Below are positions 21,742 to 31,599 of a stretch of DNA of 64,000 bases, in pieces. The notes under the pieces are model-generated. The model did no database searches, was not told where the DNA came from, and saw only the letters and a list, made by a program, of their open reading frames with translations. The first letter of the stretch is position 1; each line of letters opens with the position of its first letter. A program made the position numbers and the translations under genes. The stretch is from Haliea sp963974125. GTDB lineage: Bacteria; Pseudomonadota; Gammaproteobacteria; Pseudomonadales; Halieaceae. The stretch is taken from contig CAXBCH010000012.1 in assembly GCA_963974125.1 (NCBI GenBank), positions 1-64,000 on the forward strand. Direction: 5' to 3'.

Positions 21742-24351
21742 ATGTCCAGCACTACAACCCTCAGTCAACGAAGCAGGCTCTACAGCGCCGTAGTCAGTGC
21801 GGTCGCGGGCTCGGCAATCGCCACCGGCGCTGCGGCGCAGGGGCTGGAGGAGGTTCTGGTCACCGCCACCAAGCGCGTCGCCAGCACCCAGGACATCCCC
21901 ATCTCGGTACAGGCACTGGGCGAAAACTCTCTCAACAACATGGGGATCGCCAACTTCAATGACTACCTGATCCAGCTGCCCGGCGTCACCGCCGGCGGCA
22001 GCGGCCCGGGCCAGAACACCATCTATATCCGCGGCGTTGCCTCGACCACCCCCAACCTGACGACCGCCGGCGTTGCCGGCCTGGCACCCAACGTTGCCCT
22101 CTATCTTGACGATCAACCCCTGTCCCAACCCGGACGCAACCTGGACGTCTATGCCGCCGACCTGAACCGGGTCGAGGTACTGGCGGGGCCCCAGGGTACC
22201 CTCTTTGGCAGCAGCTCCCAGGCTGGCACGGTGCGACTGATCACCAACAAGCCCGACCCCAGTGGCACCTATGGCAGCGTCAAACTGGGAACTGCCTTCA
22301 CCAGGGGCGGCGACATGAGCAGCAACGTCACCGGCATGTTCAACCTCCCGGTGACCGATGCCTTCACCCTCCGCGGCGTTGTCTATGTTGACCGCATGGG
22401 CGGCTATATCGACAACGTGGCCGGCACTCGCGATGCCAGCGAAAGCGCCCGTTTCCGGCCCGAAGGCACGCCCCGTGCCAATGGCGTGCCGGTGAATGCC
22501 CAGAGAGCGGGATTCCAGTCGACCGCCGACCTGAGCGATGTCGAGTTTCTCACTGCGGACAATGCCACCAGGACCGCCAAGAACATCAATGACACCGTCT
22601 ACAACGGCTTCCGCCTCAGCGGCCTCTACGATATCAACGACCGCTGGAGCCTGCAGGTCAGCCACATGCAGCAGTCACTGGATTCGGACGGGGTGTTTTT
22701 CTCTGACCCGGATCTCGGCGACTACGAGATCAACCGCTTTCACGACGACAATATCGACGACAGCTTCGACAACACCAGCTGGACCCTGGAGGGGCGCATC
22801 GGCCAGCTGGAGGCCGTCTATACAGGCGCCTTCACCGACCGCGAAACCAACCAGACAGTCGATTACACGGACTACCTGTTCGTCGGCCAGTATCTGCCCT
22901 ACTACATCTGTGATGGCTCGGTGTCCTACCCGGGCGACGCGGCACCTTCGGGCACCTGCCAGCCACCGGACCTGTTCGTGAAGTCGGCCACCAAAACCGA
23001 GGTCATGACCCACGAAATCCGCTTCAATACCCCGGTCGAGAATCGCCTGCGCGCCACTTTCGGCGGCTTCTACAGCGACCTGCAACTCGACGAACGCAAC
23101 GACTTCACCTATCCCGGCTCTACCCGGGTGGACGGCTTCGGGGTGCAGACCGGTTTCTCGCCCAACTTCCCCTTCACCACCGGCTTCACTTCCGACCCCG
23201 GCCCCTTTCCGGACGGGGTGATCTTCCGCAACGATATTCGTCGCACCGACCAGCAGTACGGCGTTTTCGGTGAACTGACCTTCGACTTCAACGAACAGTT
23301 CGCCCTCACCCTGGGCGCGCGCTGGTACGACATCGAGGTGGACTTCGAAGGCGGCGCCAACTCCTCGTTCTGCAATCTGTTCCAGCCCGACGTGAACGCG
23401 TTCGGCACCGATATCAGCGACCTCTACAACGGTGATGGCGAGGTCACCTTCCGGGGCTCCTGCGATCCCGCCGACCACATTACCTACACCCTGGATACCA
23501 TCGACCAGGCACCGGCCCAGGTTGCCGCGGCGCTCCTCAACGCACCTGACAAGGCCCAGACCGATGGCGTCATCGGCAAGGTCAGCCTCGCCTGGACGCC
23601 CAGCGTGAACCAGCTCTGGTATGCCACCTGGTCGGAAGGGTTCCGCGCCGGCCTGCTCAACCGGCCCGGTGGCGCCCAGGGCCCCGATGGTTTCACGGTA
23701 CCCTTCGCACTCGATACCGACGATGTCACCAACTGGGAGCTGGGCTGGAAACTGGATCTGCTGGACAACACTCTCAGGCTCAATGGCAGCCTGTTCTTCG
23801 TCGACATCGAGCGCCTGCAGACCACCATCTTCGACCCCAGCATCGCCAACCTGTTCTTTTCCGACAATGCGGCGGATGCCGAGGTCAAGGGCCTGGAGGG
23901 CATCGTCACCTGGGCACCGGCAGCCGCGCCGGGCCTGACGGTAACCGGGTCGTTCTCGTTCCTCGACACCGAGATTACCGAAGTGCTGACGCCCACGGAC
24001 GACGTTCGCAAGGGCGACGAACTGGCCTTCGCGCCGGAGTTCCAGGGCAACCTGCGGGCGCGCTATGAATGGGAGCTCACCTCCGGCTACCGGGCTCACG
24101 TGATGCCGCATGTCGCCTACTCGGAGTCGTCCTACAGTGATATCATCACCATCAACCGCGCCGAACTCGACAGCTGGGTTCTGGTTGGCTTCACCGCGGG
24201 CGTAAGCACGCTGGACTGGACCGCCGAGCTCTATGTCGACAACCTGTTTGATGAGCAGGCGGAACTGGCCAACAACTTTGTCTACGATCGGGAGCGCGTT
24301 ACCCTGGCGCGGCCCAGGACAGCCGGTATCAGACTCAGCTACGATTTCTGA
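21742..24351 (+). CDS. TonB-dependent outer-membrane receptor 1
   Basis: Beta-barrel receptor of 869 aa. A signal peptide (cut near ATGAAAQ, residue 32) is followed by a TonB-box-like LEEVLVTATKR. The plug domain contains DIPISVQALG and IYIRGVA, and the barrel ends in RLSYDF with the terminal Phe needed for insertion. Many such receptors in marine bacteria form the lineage fed by complex organic compounds rather than iron chelates. The start has AGGGG upstream. A rho-independent terminator follows, but the TPR-sulfotransferase gene starts only 67 nt after the stop, repeating the pairing seen at 30-34 kb. Confidence 0.95.
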   Translation: MSSTTTLSQRSRLYSAVVSAVAGSAIATGAAAQGLEEVLVTATKRVASTQDIPISVQALGENSLNNMGIANFNDYLIQLPGVTAGGSGPGQNTIYIRGVASTTPNLTTAGVAGLAPNVALYLDDQPLSQPGRNLDVYAADLNRVEVLAGPQGTLFGSSSQAGTVRLITNKPDPSGTYGSVKLGTAFTRGGDMSSNVTGMFNLPVTDAFTLRGVVYVDRMGGYIDNVAGTRDASESARFRPEGTPRANGVPVNAQRAGFQSTADLSDVEFLTADNATRTAKNINDTVYNGFRLSGLYDINDRWSLQVSHMQQSLDSDGVFFSDPDLGDYEINRFHDDNIDDSFDNTSWTLEGRIGQLEAVYTGAFTDRETNQTVDYTDYLFVGQYLPYYICDGSVSYPGDAAPSGTCQPPDLFVKSATKTEVMTHEIRFNTPVENRLRATFGGFYSDLQLDERNDFTYPGSTRVDGFGVQTGFSPNFPFTTGFTSDPGPFPDGVIFRNDIRRTDQQYGVFGELTFDFNEQFALTLGARWYDIEVDFEGGANSSFCNLFQPDVNAFGTDISDLYNGDGEVTFRGSCDPADHITYTLDTIDQAPAQVAAALLNAPDKAQTDGVIGKVSLAWTPSVNQLWYATWSEGFRAGLLNRPGGAQGPDGFTVPFALDTDDVTNWELGWKLDLLDNTLRLNGSLFFVDIERLQTTIFDPSIANLFFSDNAADAEVKGLEGIVTWAPAAAPGLTVTGSFSFLDTEITEVLTPTDDVRKGDELAFAPEFQGNLRARYEWELTSGYRAHVMPHVAYSESSYSDIITINRAELDSWVLVGFTAGVSTLDWTAELYVDNLFDEQAELANNFVYDRERVTLARPRTAGIRLSYDF

Positions 24352-24376
24352 CATGCGCGCTGACGCGGCACATCTG

Positions 24377-24397
24377 GCGCCCCTCCGGGGCGCTTTT
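24377..24397 (+). terminator. Rho-independent terminator after TonB receptor 1
   Basis: GCGCCCC-TCC-GGGGCGC stem-loop followed directly by TTTT. It ends 20 nt before the sulfotransferase start, so it probably limits read-through from receptor to sulfotransferase. Confidence 0.8.
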
Positions 24398-24417
24398 GCC
24401 TTCTGGCGGAGCCATTG

Positions 24418-26418
24418 GTGAACACGACCGACAACGGGCTGGACCTGGCACCCATCCAGCAGAAAATGCTGGCGCAGGCCTTCGCCCCGGCCCTCGACGA
24501 CCTGGCTGCGGTACTGGCTGCCGAACCGGACAACACCGAGGCGCTGTACATGGCCGCGGTCTGTCATCGCTATCTCGAACAGTTCGAACTGGCGGCTGCA
24601 AGGCTTGAACGCCTGAAGCAGCTGGCCCCGGACTTTGGTCGCGCCCACCAGGAGGAGGGGCACCTGAACCGGGCCCGGGGCAGGGATGAAGAGGCCCTGC
24701 TCGCGTACAGCCGCGCCTGCCAGGCCAATCCGGCACTGGAGGCCAGCTACCGGGCGCAGCTGGATATTTTGGCGCGGCGCGGTGCCCGCGAGCAGCAGCA
24801 GCGGGTGCAGGCGCAACTGGACCACTTGCTGAGCCTGCCCAGGCCGGTGGTCGCAGTAACGGACCTGATCGCCCAGGGCAGGCTGGTCCGGGCCGAGGAA
24901 ATTTGTCGCGCGTTCCTGCAGAAGGTGCCCCATCACGTGGAGGCGATGCGCCTGCTGGCCGATATCGGCGCGCGCCTGGGAGCACTCGAAGAAGCGGAGT
25001 TTCTGCTGGAGAGTGCCGCGGAGTTCGCGCCGGACAACGTCCAGGTCAGGATCGACTATATCCGTACACTGCGCAAACGACAGAAATTTGCGGCGGCGTT
25101 CGAACAGGCCCGGCGCCTGCTCGCCACGGCTCCCGAAAATCCCCAGTTCCAGTCACTCTACGCCATCGAATGCATGCAGACCGGAGACTACGAGGCAGCC
25201 CTCGCCGCCTTCGACAAGATCCTGCGCCGACTGCCCGGGGATGCCACTACCCTGACCTCCCGCGGCCATGCCCTGAAGACCTGCGGGCAGTTCGACCAAG
25301 CCGTTGCTTCGTATCAGTCCGCCCTGGCGAGCAACCCGCAGCACGCCGAGGCCTGGCATTCCCTGGCCAACCTGAAGACCTATCGTTTCAGCGCGGCGGA
25401 TATGGCCGCCATGGCGGAACTGGCGGCAGACAACAATCTCTCCTTCATGGACCGGGTCTATGTTGCCTTCGCCCTGGGCAAGGCCTGCGAGGACGCCGGT
25501 GATTACCGGGCATCCTTCGAGCACTACGCCCGGGGCAATCAGCTGAAGAAAAACCAGAGTCGCTACGATGCGGACAAAATGAGCGCGGAGCTGGCCGCCC
25601 AGCAGCAGGTGTGCAGTTCCGGCTTGTTCACCCGCAAGGCAGGCTGCGGCCATCCGGCCCCGGATCCGATTTTCATCGTTGGCCTGCCGCGAGCGGGCTC
25701 GACCTTGCTGGAGCAGATTCTGTCTTCCCACAGCCAGATCGACGGTACTCTGGAGCTGCCCAACATCCTCTCCTGTGCCCAGCAGCTGCGGAGACGCAAG
25801 GGCAGCTCGGGTCCCGCGCCGGGCTACCCGGAAGTCCTGGCAGAGCTGTCGCCCGAGGAGCTGGCCGGGTATGGCGAAAGATTCATTACCGACACCCGCA
25901 TACACCGCCAGGGCGCGCCCTTCTTTATCGACAAGATGCCCAACAATTTCCGCCACATCGGGCTGATCAAGCTGATTCTGCCCAACGCCAGGGTCATTGA
26001 CGCCCGCCGGGAACCCATGGCCTGCTGCTTCAGCAGTTTCAAGCAGCTGTTCGCGGAAGGGCAGGAGTTCAGCTACAGCCTGCAGGACCTGGGTCGCTAC
26101 TACAGCGATTACGTCGCCCTGATGCAGCACTGGGACCGTGCCCTGCCTGGGTTCGTGCTGCGAGTACAACACGAGGATGTCCTGGCGGACCTGGAGGGGC
26201 AGGTGGCGCGCATGCTGGACTTCATCGGCGTGCCCTTCGAGGAGAACTGCCTGCGCTACTACGAGACCGAGCGCGCCGTGCGCACACCGAGCTCGGAGCA
26301 GGTGCGCCAGCCCATCTACCAGGACGCCATGAACCAGTGGCAGCATTACGAGGAATGGCTGGAGCCGCTGCGTGAGGCCCTGGACTCACATCGATACCCG
26401 GATCCCGCCAGCCCCTAA
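24418..26418 (+). CDS. TPR-repeat sulfotransferase 1
   Basis: Cytoplasmic protein of 666 aa without signal peptide. The first ~400 residues are helical TPR repeats (for example YEAALAAFDKILRRLPGD and FDQAVASYQSALASNPQH). The C-terminal part is a PAPS-dependent sulfotransferase with the 5'-phosphosulfate loop FIVGLPRAGSTLLEQ near residue 420 and the 3'-phosphate site around RVIDARREPMACCFSSF. The domain resembles tyrosylprotein sulfotransferases, so a protein or peptide acceptor held by the TPRs is plausible. GTG 24418 has GGAG 6 nt upstream; TTG 24415 is possible. It follows TonB receptor 1. Confidence 0.9.
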   Translation: MNTTDNGLDLAPIQQKMLAQAFAPALDDLAAVLAAEPDNTEALYMAAVCHRYLEQFELAAARLERLKQLAPDFGRAHQEEGHLNRARGRDEEALLAYSRACQANPALEASYRAQLDILARRGAREQQQRVQAQLDHLLSLPRPVVAVTDLIAQGRLVRAEEICRAFLQKVPHHVEAMRLLADIGARLGALEEAEFLLESAAEFAPDNVQVRIDYIRTLRKRQKFAAAFEQARRLLATAPENPQFQSLYAIECMQTGDYEAALAAFDKILRRLPGDATTLTSRGHALKTCGQFDQAVASYQSALASNPQHAEAWHSLANLKTYRFSAADMAAMAELAADNNLSFMDRVYVAFALGKACEDAGDYRASFEHYARGNQLKKNQSRYDADKMSAELAAQQQVCSSGLFTRKAGCGHPAPDPIFIVGLPRAGSTLLEQILSSHSQIDGTLELPNILSCAQQLRRRKGSSGPAPGYPEVLAELSPEELAGYGERFITDTRIHRQGAPFFIDKMPNNFRHIGLIKLILPNARVIDARREPMACCFSSFKQLFAEGQEFSYSLQDLGRYYSDYVALMQHWDRALPGFVLRVQHEDVLADLEGQVARMLDFIGVPFEENCLRYYETERAVRTPSSEQVRQPIYQDAMNQWQHYEEWLEPLREALDSHRYPDPASP

Positions 26419-26472
26419 GCCTGAGATAAGATTCCGCGACTACACTGCAGGCAATCTGCAGGAGGGTACTGT

Positions 26473-27135
26473 ATGCAATACTTGTCAAATAAGCGCCATT
26501 TCGGAATCGTGTCTCTCGCCCTGGCAGTGGCCTTTTCTCTCACCGCTGCCGGATCAATGGCAGAACCGACAGCAGATGTGGCAGCCGTGCGCGACCAGTG
26601 GGAGCAGGTCAATTTTGTCGCGCCAGCCCCCGAACGCGAGCAACAGTTTGCCGCACTGATCGACACCTGTAATTCGCTGCTGGCGACCCGGTCCGAGGAT
26701 GCCGAAGCCCTGACCTGGTGCGGCATTGTGGAGTCGTCCTACGCCGGTGTCGCAGGCGGCCTCGGCGCGCTCAAGCACGCCAAGGCGGCGCGCAAGCACT
26801 TCGAACGGGCGATCGACATCGACCGGAACACCGTGAATGGGGCGGCCTTGACCAGTCTTGGCACGCTGTACGCCAAAGTTCCCGGATGGCCGCTAGGCTT
26901 CGGAGACAACAAAAAGGCCGCCAGATACCTTGAGGATGGTTTGGAGGTTAATCCCCACGGCATGGACAGCAACTTCTTCATGGCCGAGTTCCTGGCGGAC
27001 CAGGGCGAGACCGAGGCCGCGAAGCAGCACCTTGAGCGAGCACTACAGGCAACGCCGCGCCCCGGCAGGGCCATCTCCGACGAAGCGCGCCGGGCAGAAA
27101 TCAACGCCTTGCTGGGACACCTTGGACATTTGTAG
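26473..27135 (+). CDS. Exported TPR protein of unknown function
   Basis: Protein of 220 aa with a strong ribosome site (GGAGGGTACTGT). A signal peptide ends near residue 30 (TAAGSMAE). The mature part has helical repeats of TPR type (KAARKHFERAIDIDRNT, KKAARYLEDGLEVNPHG, EAAKQHLERALQATP). Two cysteines (TCNSLLA and TWCGIVE) could form a periplasmic disulfide. It lies 54 nt after sulfotransferase 1 and may be co-transcribed. I do not recognise a specific family. Confidence 0.75.
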   Translation: MQYLSNKRHFGIVSLALAVAFSLTAAGSMAEPTADVAAVRDQWEQVNFVAPAPEREQQFAALIDTCNSLLATRSEDAEALTWCGIVESSYAGVAGGLGALKHAKAARKHFERAIDIDRNTVNGAALTSLGTLYAKVPGWPLGFGDNKKAARYLEDGLEVNPHGMDSNFFMAEFLADQGETEAAKQHLERALQATPRPGRAISDEARRAEINALLGHLGHL

Positions 27136-27214
27136 GGCGCATGCCTTGCCCGGTCGCAGCGCCACTGGAAGAGCGCATAGCGCGATTATCCCTCGCCGCT
27201 GAATTCGCTCAGGG

Positions 27215-28390
27215 TCAGGCCGCGGCCTCCCGGTCCAGCATCAGCGCCGGGCGCATGATGACCAGCAAACACAGAATCAGCGCCAGGACCGCGGCGTTGA
27301 TCACCAGGTCGTAGCGGTTGTCACCCAGGAACAGGGAGGCCAGCAGGGGACCGCTGGCAAGGCCCATCTTGGATGCGAAGCCACCCAGTGACGCCATTTG
27401 TCCCACCGGGTCGAAGTGTGCGCACATGCCCAGCAGGTAGGGAATGACGAAGGCCCAGGTAATGCCCACGCCGCAGTTGGCGAGCAGGTACGCCCAGGGC
27501 TGGCCACTCCAGTGCAGCAGGGCCGTGCCCAGCACCGTGAGACTCATGCCCAGGAACAGGGGCCACCAGCGGCCGTACTTCGTCGCCATGACCACCACCA
27601 GCAGCGCACCGATGATGCCCACCCAGGCTGCGGCCCCCAATGTCGGACTGATGAAGGCCATGCCGAGACCGTAGTGCTTGCCCATGCCGATGATGAAGGC
27701 GTACAGCCCCATGTTGGCGGCCTGGAACAGAAACAGGGCGACCAGCACCGCCAGCATCGGGGCCCAGCGGATGGCCGCTGGCGGCGGCGCGCCGATACTG
27801 GGCACCACCACGGGGTAGTCATCGAGGAACGGCAGCATGGCGAGGGTCGCGACACTGAACGCAATCAGGGACAGAAACAGGGCGCTGGTGCCGAAGTGTG
27901 GCACCAGTGGTGGCAGCAACATGACGCCGACGCCACCCAGACCAAACTGGACCACCAGCAGATAGCCGAAAGTGCGATCCGGCTTGAGCGTGCGGGCAAT
28001 GACAGCAAAGCCGATGCCGACCAGCATGCCGCCGACGGCGCCGTGCAGGAAGCGGACCGCGACCAGTACCAGGGGCAGGCGCAGCAGAATGGATACCAGG
28101 TCCAGCGCGATCAGCGCAAGCAACAACAGGAACGCCGCCCTGCGCCAGCGAATGTGGCGCACCAGGAATACCGCCACCAGCGCGCCCAGGGCGGCACCGT
28201 AGACGTTGGCCGAGCCGACCAGCCCTGCTTCCCGGTTGGAGAACCCCAGGCCCTCCACCAGGCCGTCGACCAGGGCCGGCATGATGTTGACGTAGAACAA
28301 CCCCGCCGTGGCCAGGAAAGCCAGCGCGACGCGGGCCCACTCTCCGTGTGGTGACAGGGTGCGACGGGCGGTTGTGGTGGCTTGGCTCAT
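27215..28390 (-). CDS. MFS transporter
   Basis: Inner-membrane carrier of 391 aa with about 12 hydrophobic segments in two halves. The loop between segments 2 and 3 carries basic residues (VRHIRWRRAAF) as in the major facilitator superfamily. There is no drug- or sugar-specific signature, and the direction of transport cannot be told. It is the last gene of a minus-strand run and starts 13 nt after the stop of the exported serine hydrolase, so it probably moves a substrate or product of that enzyme. Confidence 0.88.
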   Translation of the reverse strand: MSQATTTARRTLSPHGEWARVALAFLATAGLFYVNIMPALVDGLVEGLGFSNREAGLVGSANVYGAALGALVAVFLVRHIRWRRAAFLLLLALIALDLVSILLRLPLVLVAVRFLHGAVGGMLVGIGFAVIARTLKPDRTFGYLLVVQFGLGGVGVMLLPPLVPHFGTSALFLSLIAFSVATLAMLPFLDDYPVVVPSIGAPPPAAIRWAPMLAVLVALFLFQAANMGLYAFIIGMGKHYGLGMAFISPTLGAAAWVGIIGALLVVVMATKYGRWWPLFLGMSLTVLGTALLHWSGQPWAYLLANCGVGITWAFVIPYLLGMCAHFDPVGQMASLGGFASKMGLASGPLLASLFLGDNRYDLVINAAVLALILCLLVIMRPALMLDREAAA

Positions 28391-28403
28391 GGCGGGATCC
28401 GGG

Positions 28404-30008
28404 TTATTGACAGAGTGGACGCTGCTGATGGACGGCGGCTACCGCAGACAGCCAGCGGAATTCGTTGTTGTCACTAACGTAGTAGTACAGGGTGTTTTCG
28501 TTCAGCAGCGCCAGGGTGATGCCACCGTGCCCCGACAGGAAGGGAATCCAGTACGGTTGCGCGCAACCCAGGGTCGGGGCCGCATTCAGCAACCAGAAGC
28601 CGTTTTGATAGCGCAGGCCGGCGCCGCCCGCCGCAACCCCGGGCAGCGCTCCGCCCGGCGTGATCGCTGCCCGGATCATGTCCGCATCCAGCAGCGCCGG
28701 TTGCCGGCCTTCCACAGCAAGCCAGAGACCGAGCTGCAGGAGATCATCCGCCGTCAGCAACTGGCCCCAGCCGCCAAAGGGCTGCGCTGCGGCATCCGCC
28801 GTGCGCCGGGTGAAGGCCGCCAGCGGTCCCAGGGGTAGCCTTGACCAGGCTTCCCGGTGCAGCAGATCGCTGTAGATATCCGCCCGCTCATCGTCCCGAA
28901 GCTCACGCAACAGCGCCGCCATGGCGCTGACCAGAATGTAGGTGTCGCCCGTATGGTAGACCCAACGCTCTCCCGCGGCTTCCCGGCGCGGATAGGCCGT
29001 GCAGGCCCAGGCCAGCTTCGCCGCATGCCCCGGCGCCAGAAACAGGGGGCTGGCGATAGCCGCGTCTTCGTCCGCAAAATATTCCGGCGAGTCGTAGCGA
29101 CCGGTTTGCATGTCCAGTGCCTGCTGCAGCGTAACCCCGTCCCAACCCCCACCACAGGCGGGCAGCAGTTCGCCAATGGTGCGCTTGCTGCTGCCCGGTG
29201 CCAGCCGCTCCAGGCGCATAAGCGCCACCCCGGCCACCAGCCCCTTGGACAGTGAAAACGCCGGCAGCGGCAGCTGTTCGCAGCCGCGCGACACACCTGC
29301 GGCATGAGTGCAGGAAGACTGGTAGTGGCGCCCGTCCAACAGCAATCCGGCCACCGTGAGGTGTTCCGCACTGACACCGTCCGGCGGCGCCAGGCGAGCG
29401 CCAGCGATTCCCGTGTCGCGCTGCAACTGTTGCAGGCTGTGCACGGGAAAACGGACCTGGTGGGCCGGCAAAACCGTCACCTCGCCCTGCCGCCAGTAGG
29501 CGTCACCCTGATAGCGGGCAGTGAACTTGAAGTACTCACAGGTCTGGCCGGTCACCTTCATGACGGCGGACCCGGCACCACTGGCCGGCAACATCACCGC
29601 GAGTTCACCGTAGTGGATACAGTTGGCACCCTGCTCCAGCAAGTCCAGGGGCAGCTGCAGCTGCAGGTTGCCGCGGGCATCGCGCTCCCAGCTGCCCTCC
29701 CCTGCCAGGGCCTGCCACAGCGGATGGGGACCCGGCATGGGCAGGCGCTGGACGGGTAGCAGCGCACTGCCATCGGCAGCCAACTCCAGCGTGAGCGCCG
29801 GCAGGCGGTCTATCTGGCCGGCAAATTTCTCACCCAGGCCGAGCCGGTCCACTTCCACCAGGAAAGACTCTGCCGCGCCAAACTGCAGCTGCAGTTCTCC
29901 CGCGGGCGGTTCCGCCGCCACACTGACGGCCCACAGTGCGGCCACCAATGCCGTCAACCGGCGCCGCGTCGCGGCCACGGGGCCGCTTGCCCTGGCGGCG
30001 TCAGTCAC
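28404..30008 (-). CDS. Exported serine hydrolase, class C beta-lactamase-like
   Basis: Protein of 534 aa with a basic N-terminus and signal peptide (RRRLTALVAALWAVSVAAE, cut near residue 32). Residues 33-240 form an all-beta-looking domain I do not recognise. The beta-lactamase/DD-peptidase fold follows with SxxK as Ser252-Leu-Ser-Lys255 (AFSLSKG). The likely base Tyr351 is in VYHTGDT, in place of the usual YSN. An LSGHGG-type motif near the C-terminus occupies the KTG position. Such proteins are esterases, amidases or peptidases. The GTG start overlaps the upstream sulfotransferase by 8 nt, so translation is coupled. Confidence 0.8.
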   Translation of the reverse strand: MTDAARASGPVAATRRRLTALVAALWAVSVAAEPPAGELQLQFGAAESFLVEVDRLGLGEKFAGQIDRLPALTLELAADGSALLPVQRLPMPGPHPLWQALAGEGSWERDARGNLQLQLPLDLLEQGANCIHYGELAVMLPASGAGSAVMKVTGQTCEYFKFTARYQGDAYWRQGEVTVLPAHQVRFPVHSLQQLQRDTGIAGARLAPPDGVSAEHLTVAGLLLDGRHYQSSCTHAAGVSRGCEQLPLPAFSLSKGLVAGVALMRLERLAPGSSKRTIGELLPACGGGWDGVTLQQALDMQTGRYDSPEYFADEDAAIASPLFLAPGHAAKLAWACTAYPRREAAGERWVYHTGDTYILVSAMAALLRELRDDERADIYSDLLHREAWSRLPLGPLAAFTRRTADAAAQPFGGWGQLLTADDLLQLGLWLAVEGRQPALLDADMIRAAITPGGALPGVAAGGAGLRYQNGFWLLNAAPTLGCAQPYWIPFLSGHGGITLALLNENTLYYYVSDNNEFRWLSAVAAVHQQRPLCQ

Positions 30009-31554
30009 AGTTGATCCCGGCGCCCTGCAGCTGCTCGATCAGTGGTGACAATCCGGTGCGGTAGTGTCGCCACAGATCCACCGAGCGGGTATGTACGGGC
30101 TCCCGGACCTGGGCCGCGCTGGCAGTGGCGACCGGCGCCGGATTGTTGTGGAATGCCAGGCACTCCGGCTCCCAGGGCAGGTCGCAGGCAGCCAGCAGAC
30201 GCCTGATTCCCGGCTCCGGTTCCGCCACCAGTGCCTCGTAGTCAACCTCAAGCCAGGCACTGGCACCCAGCAGCTGGCGCCAGTGGTCCAGCAACCGGTG
30301 GTAGGCCAGGTAATAGCGGGCAAGATCGTCGAGATCGTAGCTGAAGGGGCAGGCCATGCGGAACAGGGTTTTGAACAGGGCGTGGCAACTGGCGACGGGG
30401 TGGCGCCGCAGGTGCAGGATGCGCGCCCCGGGCAATGCCGCGACGATGATGCCCAGATAGAGGAAGTTGAGCGGTGTCTTGTCCACCAGGTACCGCGCCT
30501 GGAAACCATATTGCGCGGTGCTGTCCCGATATTCCCGTCCCAGTGCCGCCATGTCGGCCCGCGCTGCCTGCGCCAGAAGTTCCTGCCGGTTGCCGTGCGG
30601 CCCCGCCGCGCGCACCAGGGCGAGAGCGAGATCATTGATTTCGCCCAGGCTGGCCACCTGACTGTGACTCGCCAGTATCCGCTCCACCAGGGTGGTACCG
30701 CTGCGCGGCAAGCCGAGCACGAATATTGGCCCCGGCTCCCCGTCACTGTGCCGCTGCCGCTGCAACCAGTGGTTATCGAAGTGCCGGGCGATAGCCGCCA
30801 TGGTCTGCTCGTCCCGCTCCACCCTGTAGCTCAGGCGCGCCCGACGGGCGCGGGCTCCGCGCTGAAGATAGTCCCAGGCCCCGGCATAGTCACCGCAGTC
30901 TTCATGCTCCTTGGCCAGGGCATAGCACAGCGGCGCCTCATCCTGTGGCCCGCCCCGCAGGGCCCGGGTCATCTCGGCAATATGATTGTCATCCACGGCC
31001 ACCCGGCGCAGGGTGGCGCGATTGTAGTGGCTGTCTGCATCCAGTGGATCCTGCAGCAGCAGCTCACTCAGCAACTGCTCCGCCTCCCCGCTGGCGCCGG
31101 TCACAGCGAGCACATTGGCAAGATTGGCCTGCGCAGCGGGGTCCCCGGGCGCGAGCGCGGCAGCCCTGCGGTAGGCCGCGAGGGCGGCCGCGTAGTCCGT
31201 TGCCGACAGATAAAACTGGCCAATCGCGGCCCAGTCAGCCGCCCCGGAAGCGCGGGGCTCCTGCGCCAGAACCAGGGCCCTGGCGCGGGCCAGCTGGCCC
31301 GTCAGCACCAGCGCTTCGGCAAGGCCAAGCTGGATCCCGAGGTCATCCGGCTCCAGCGCTGCAGCTTTGGCGGCCGCACTGCACTGACTGTCGTAGTCGG
31401 CGCTCAGCTGCGCCAGCTTCGCCGCCAGCAGCCAGCCCCGGGCTTGCCGGGGCTGTGCGCGCAGGGCCTGCTGGCAGCGCAGTTGCGCCCGCTGCATGTC
31501 GCCCCGGCGCAATGCCGCCTCAGCCTGTTCCAGCAGGTCTCCCTCTTCCCTCAC
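30001..31554 (-). CDS. TPR-repeat sulfotransferase 2
   Basis: Protein of 517 aa with fewer TPRs than its relative at 24.4 kb. Repeats fill the first ~230 residues (LRRGDMQRAQLRCQQALRAQ, YAAALAAYRRAAALAPGD). The sulfotransferase domain has FVLGLPRSGTTLVERI near residue 276 and RILHLRRHPVASCHALF for the 3'-phosphate. No signal peptide. GTG start with GGGAG 6 nt upstream. It lies 45 nt after TonB receptor 2 and overlaps the serine hydrolase by 8 nt, so the three are one operon. Confidence 0.9.
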   Translation of the reverse strand: MREEGDLLEQAEAALRRGDMQRAQLRCQQALRAQPRQARGWLLAAKLAQLSADYDSQCSAAAKAAALEPDDLGIQLGLAEALVLTGQLARARALVLAQEPRASGAADWAAIGQFYLSATDYAAALAAYRRAAALAPGDPAAQANLANVLAVTGASGEAEQLLSELLLQDPLDADSHYNRATLRRVAVDDNHIAEMTRALRGGPQDEAPLCYALAKEHEDCGDYAGAWDYLQRGARARRARLSYRVERDEQTMAAIARHFDNHWLQRQRHSDGEPGPIFVLGLPRSGTTLVERILASHSQVASLGEINDLALALVRAAGPHGNRQELLAQAARADMAALGREYRDSTAQYGFQARYLVDKTPLNFLYLGIIVAALPGARILHLRRHPVASCHALFKTLFRMACPFSYDLDDLARYYLAYHRLLDHWRQLLGASAWLEVDYEALVAEPEPGIRRLLAACDLPWEPECLAFHNNPAPVATASAAQVREPVHTRSVDLWRHYRTGLSPLIEQLQGAGINCD

Positions 31555-31599
31555 GCTGCGCTCCCAACCATTCCCAGGGAAGAGCCTAAACCAGGGCCA

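Noticed and set aside
21536..21742. 68-codon minus-strand frame upstream of TonB receptor 1
   Set aside because: Lies in the AT-rich promoter region, has no ribosome site and no plausible protein pattern.
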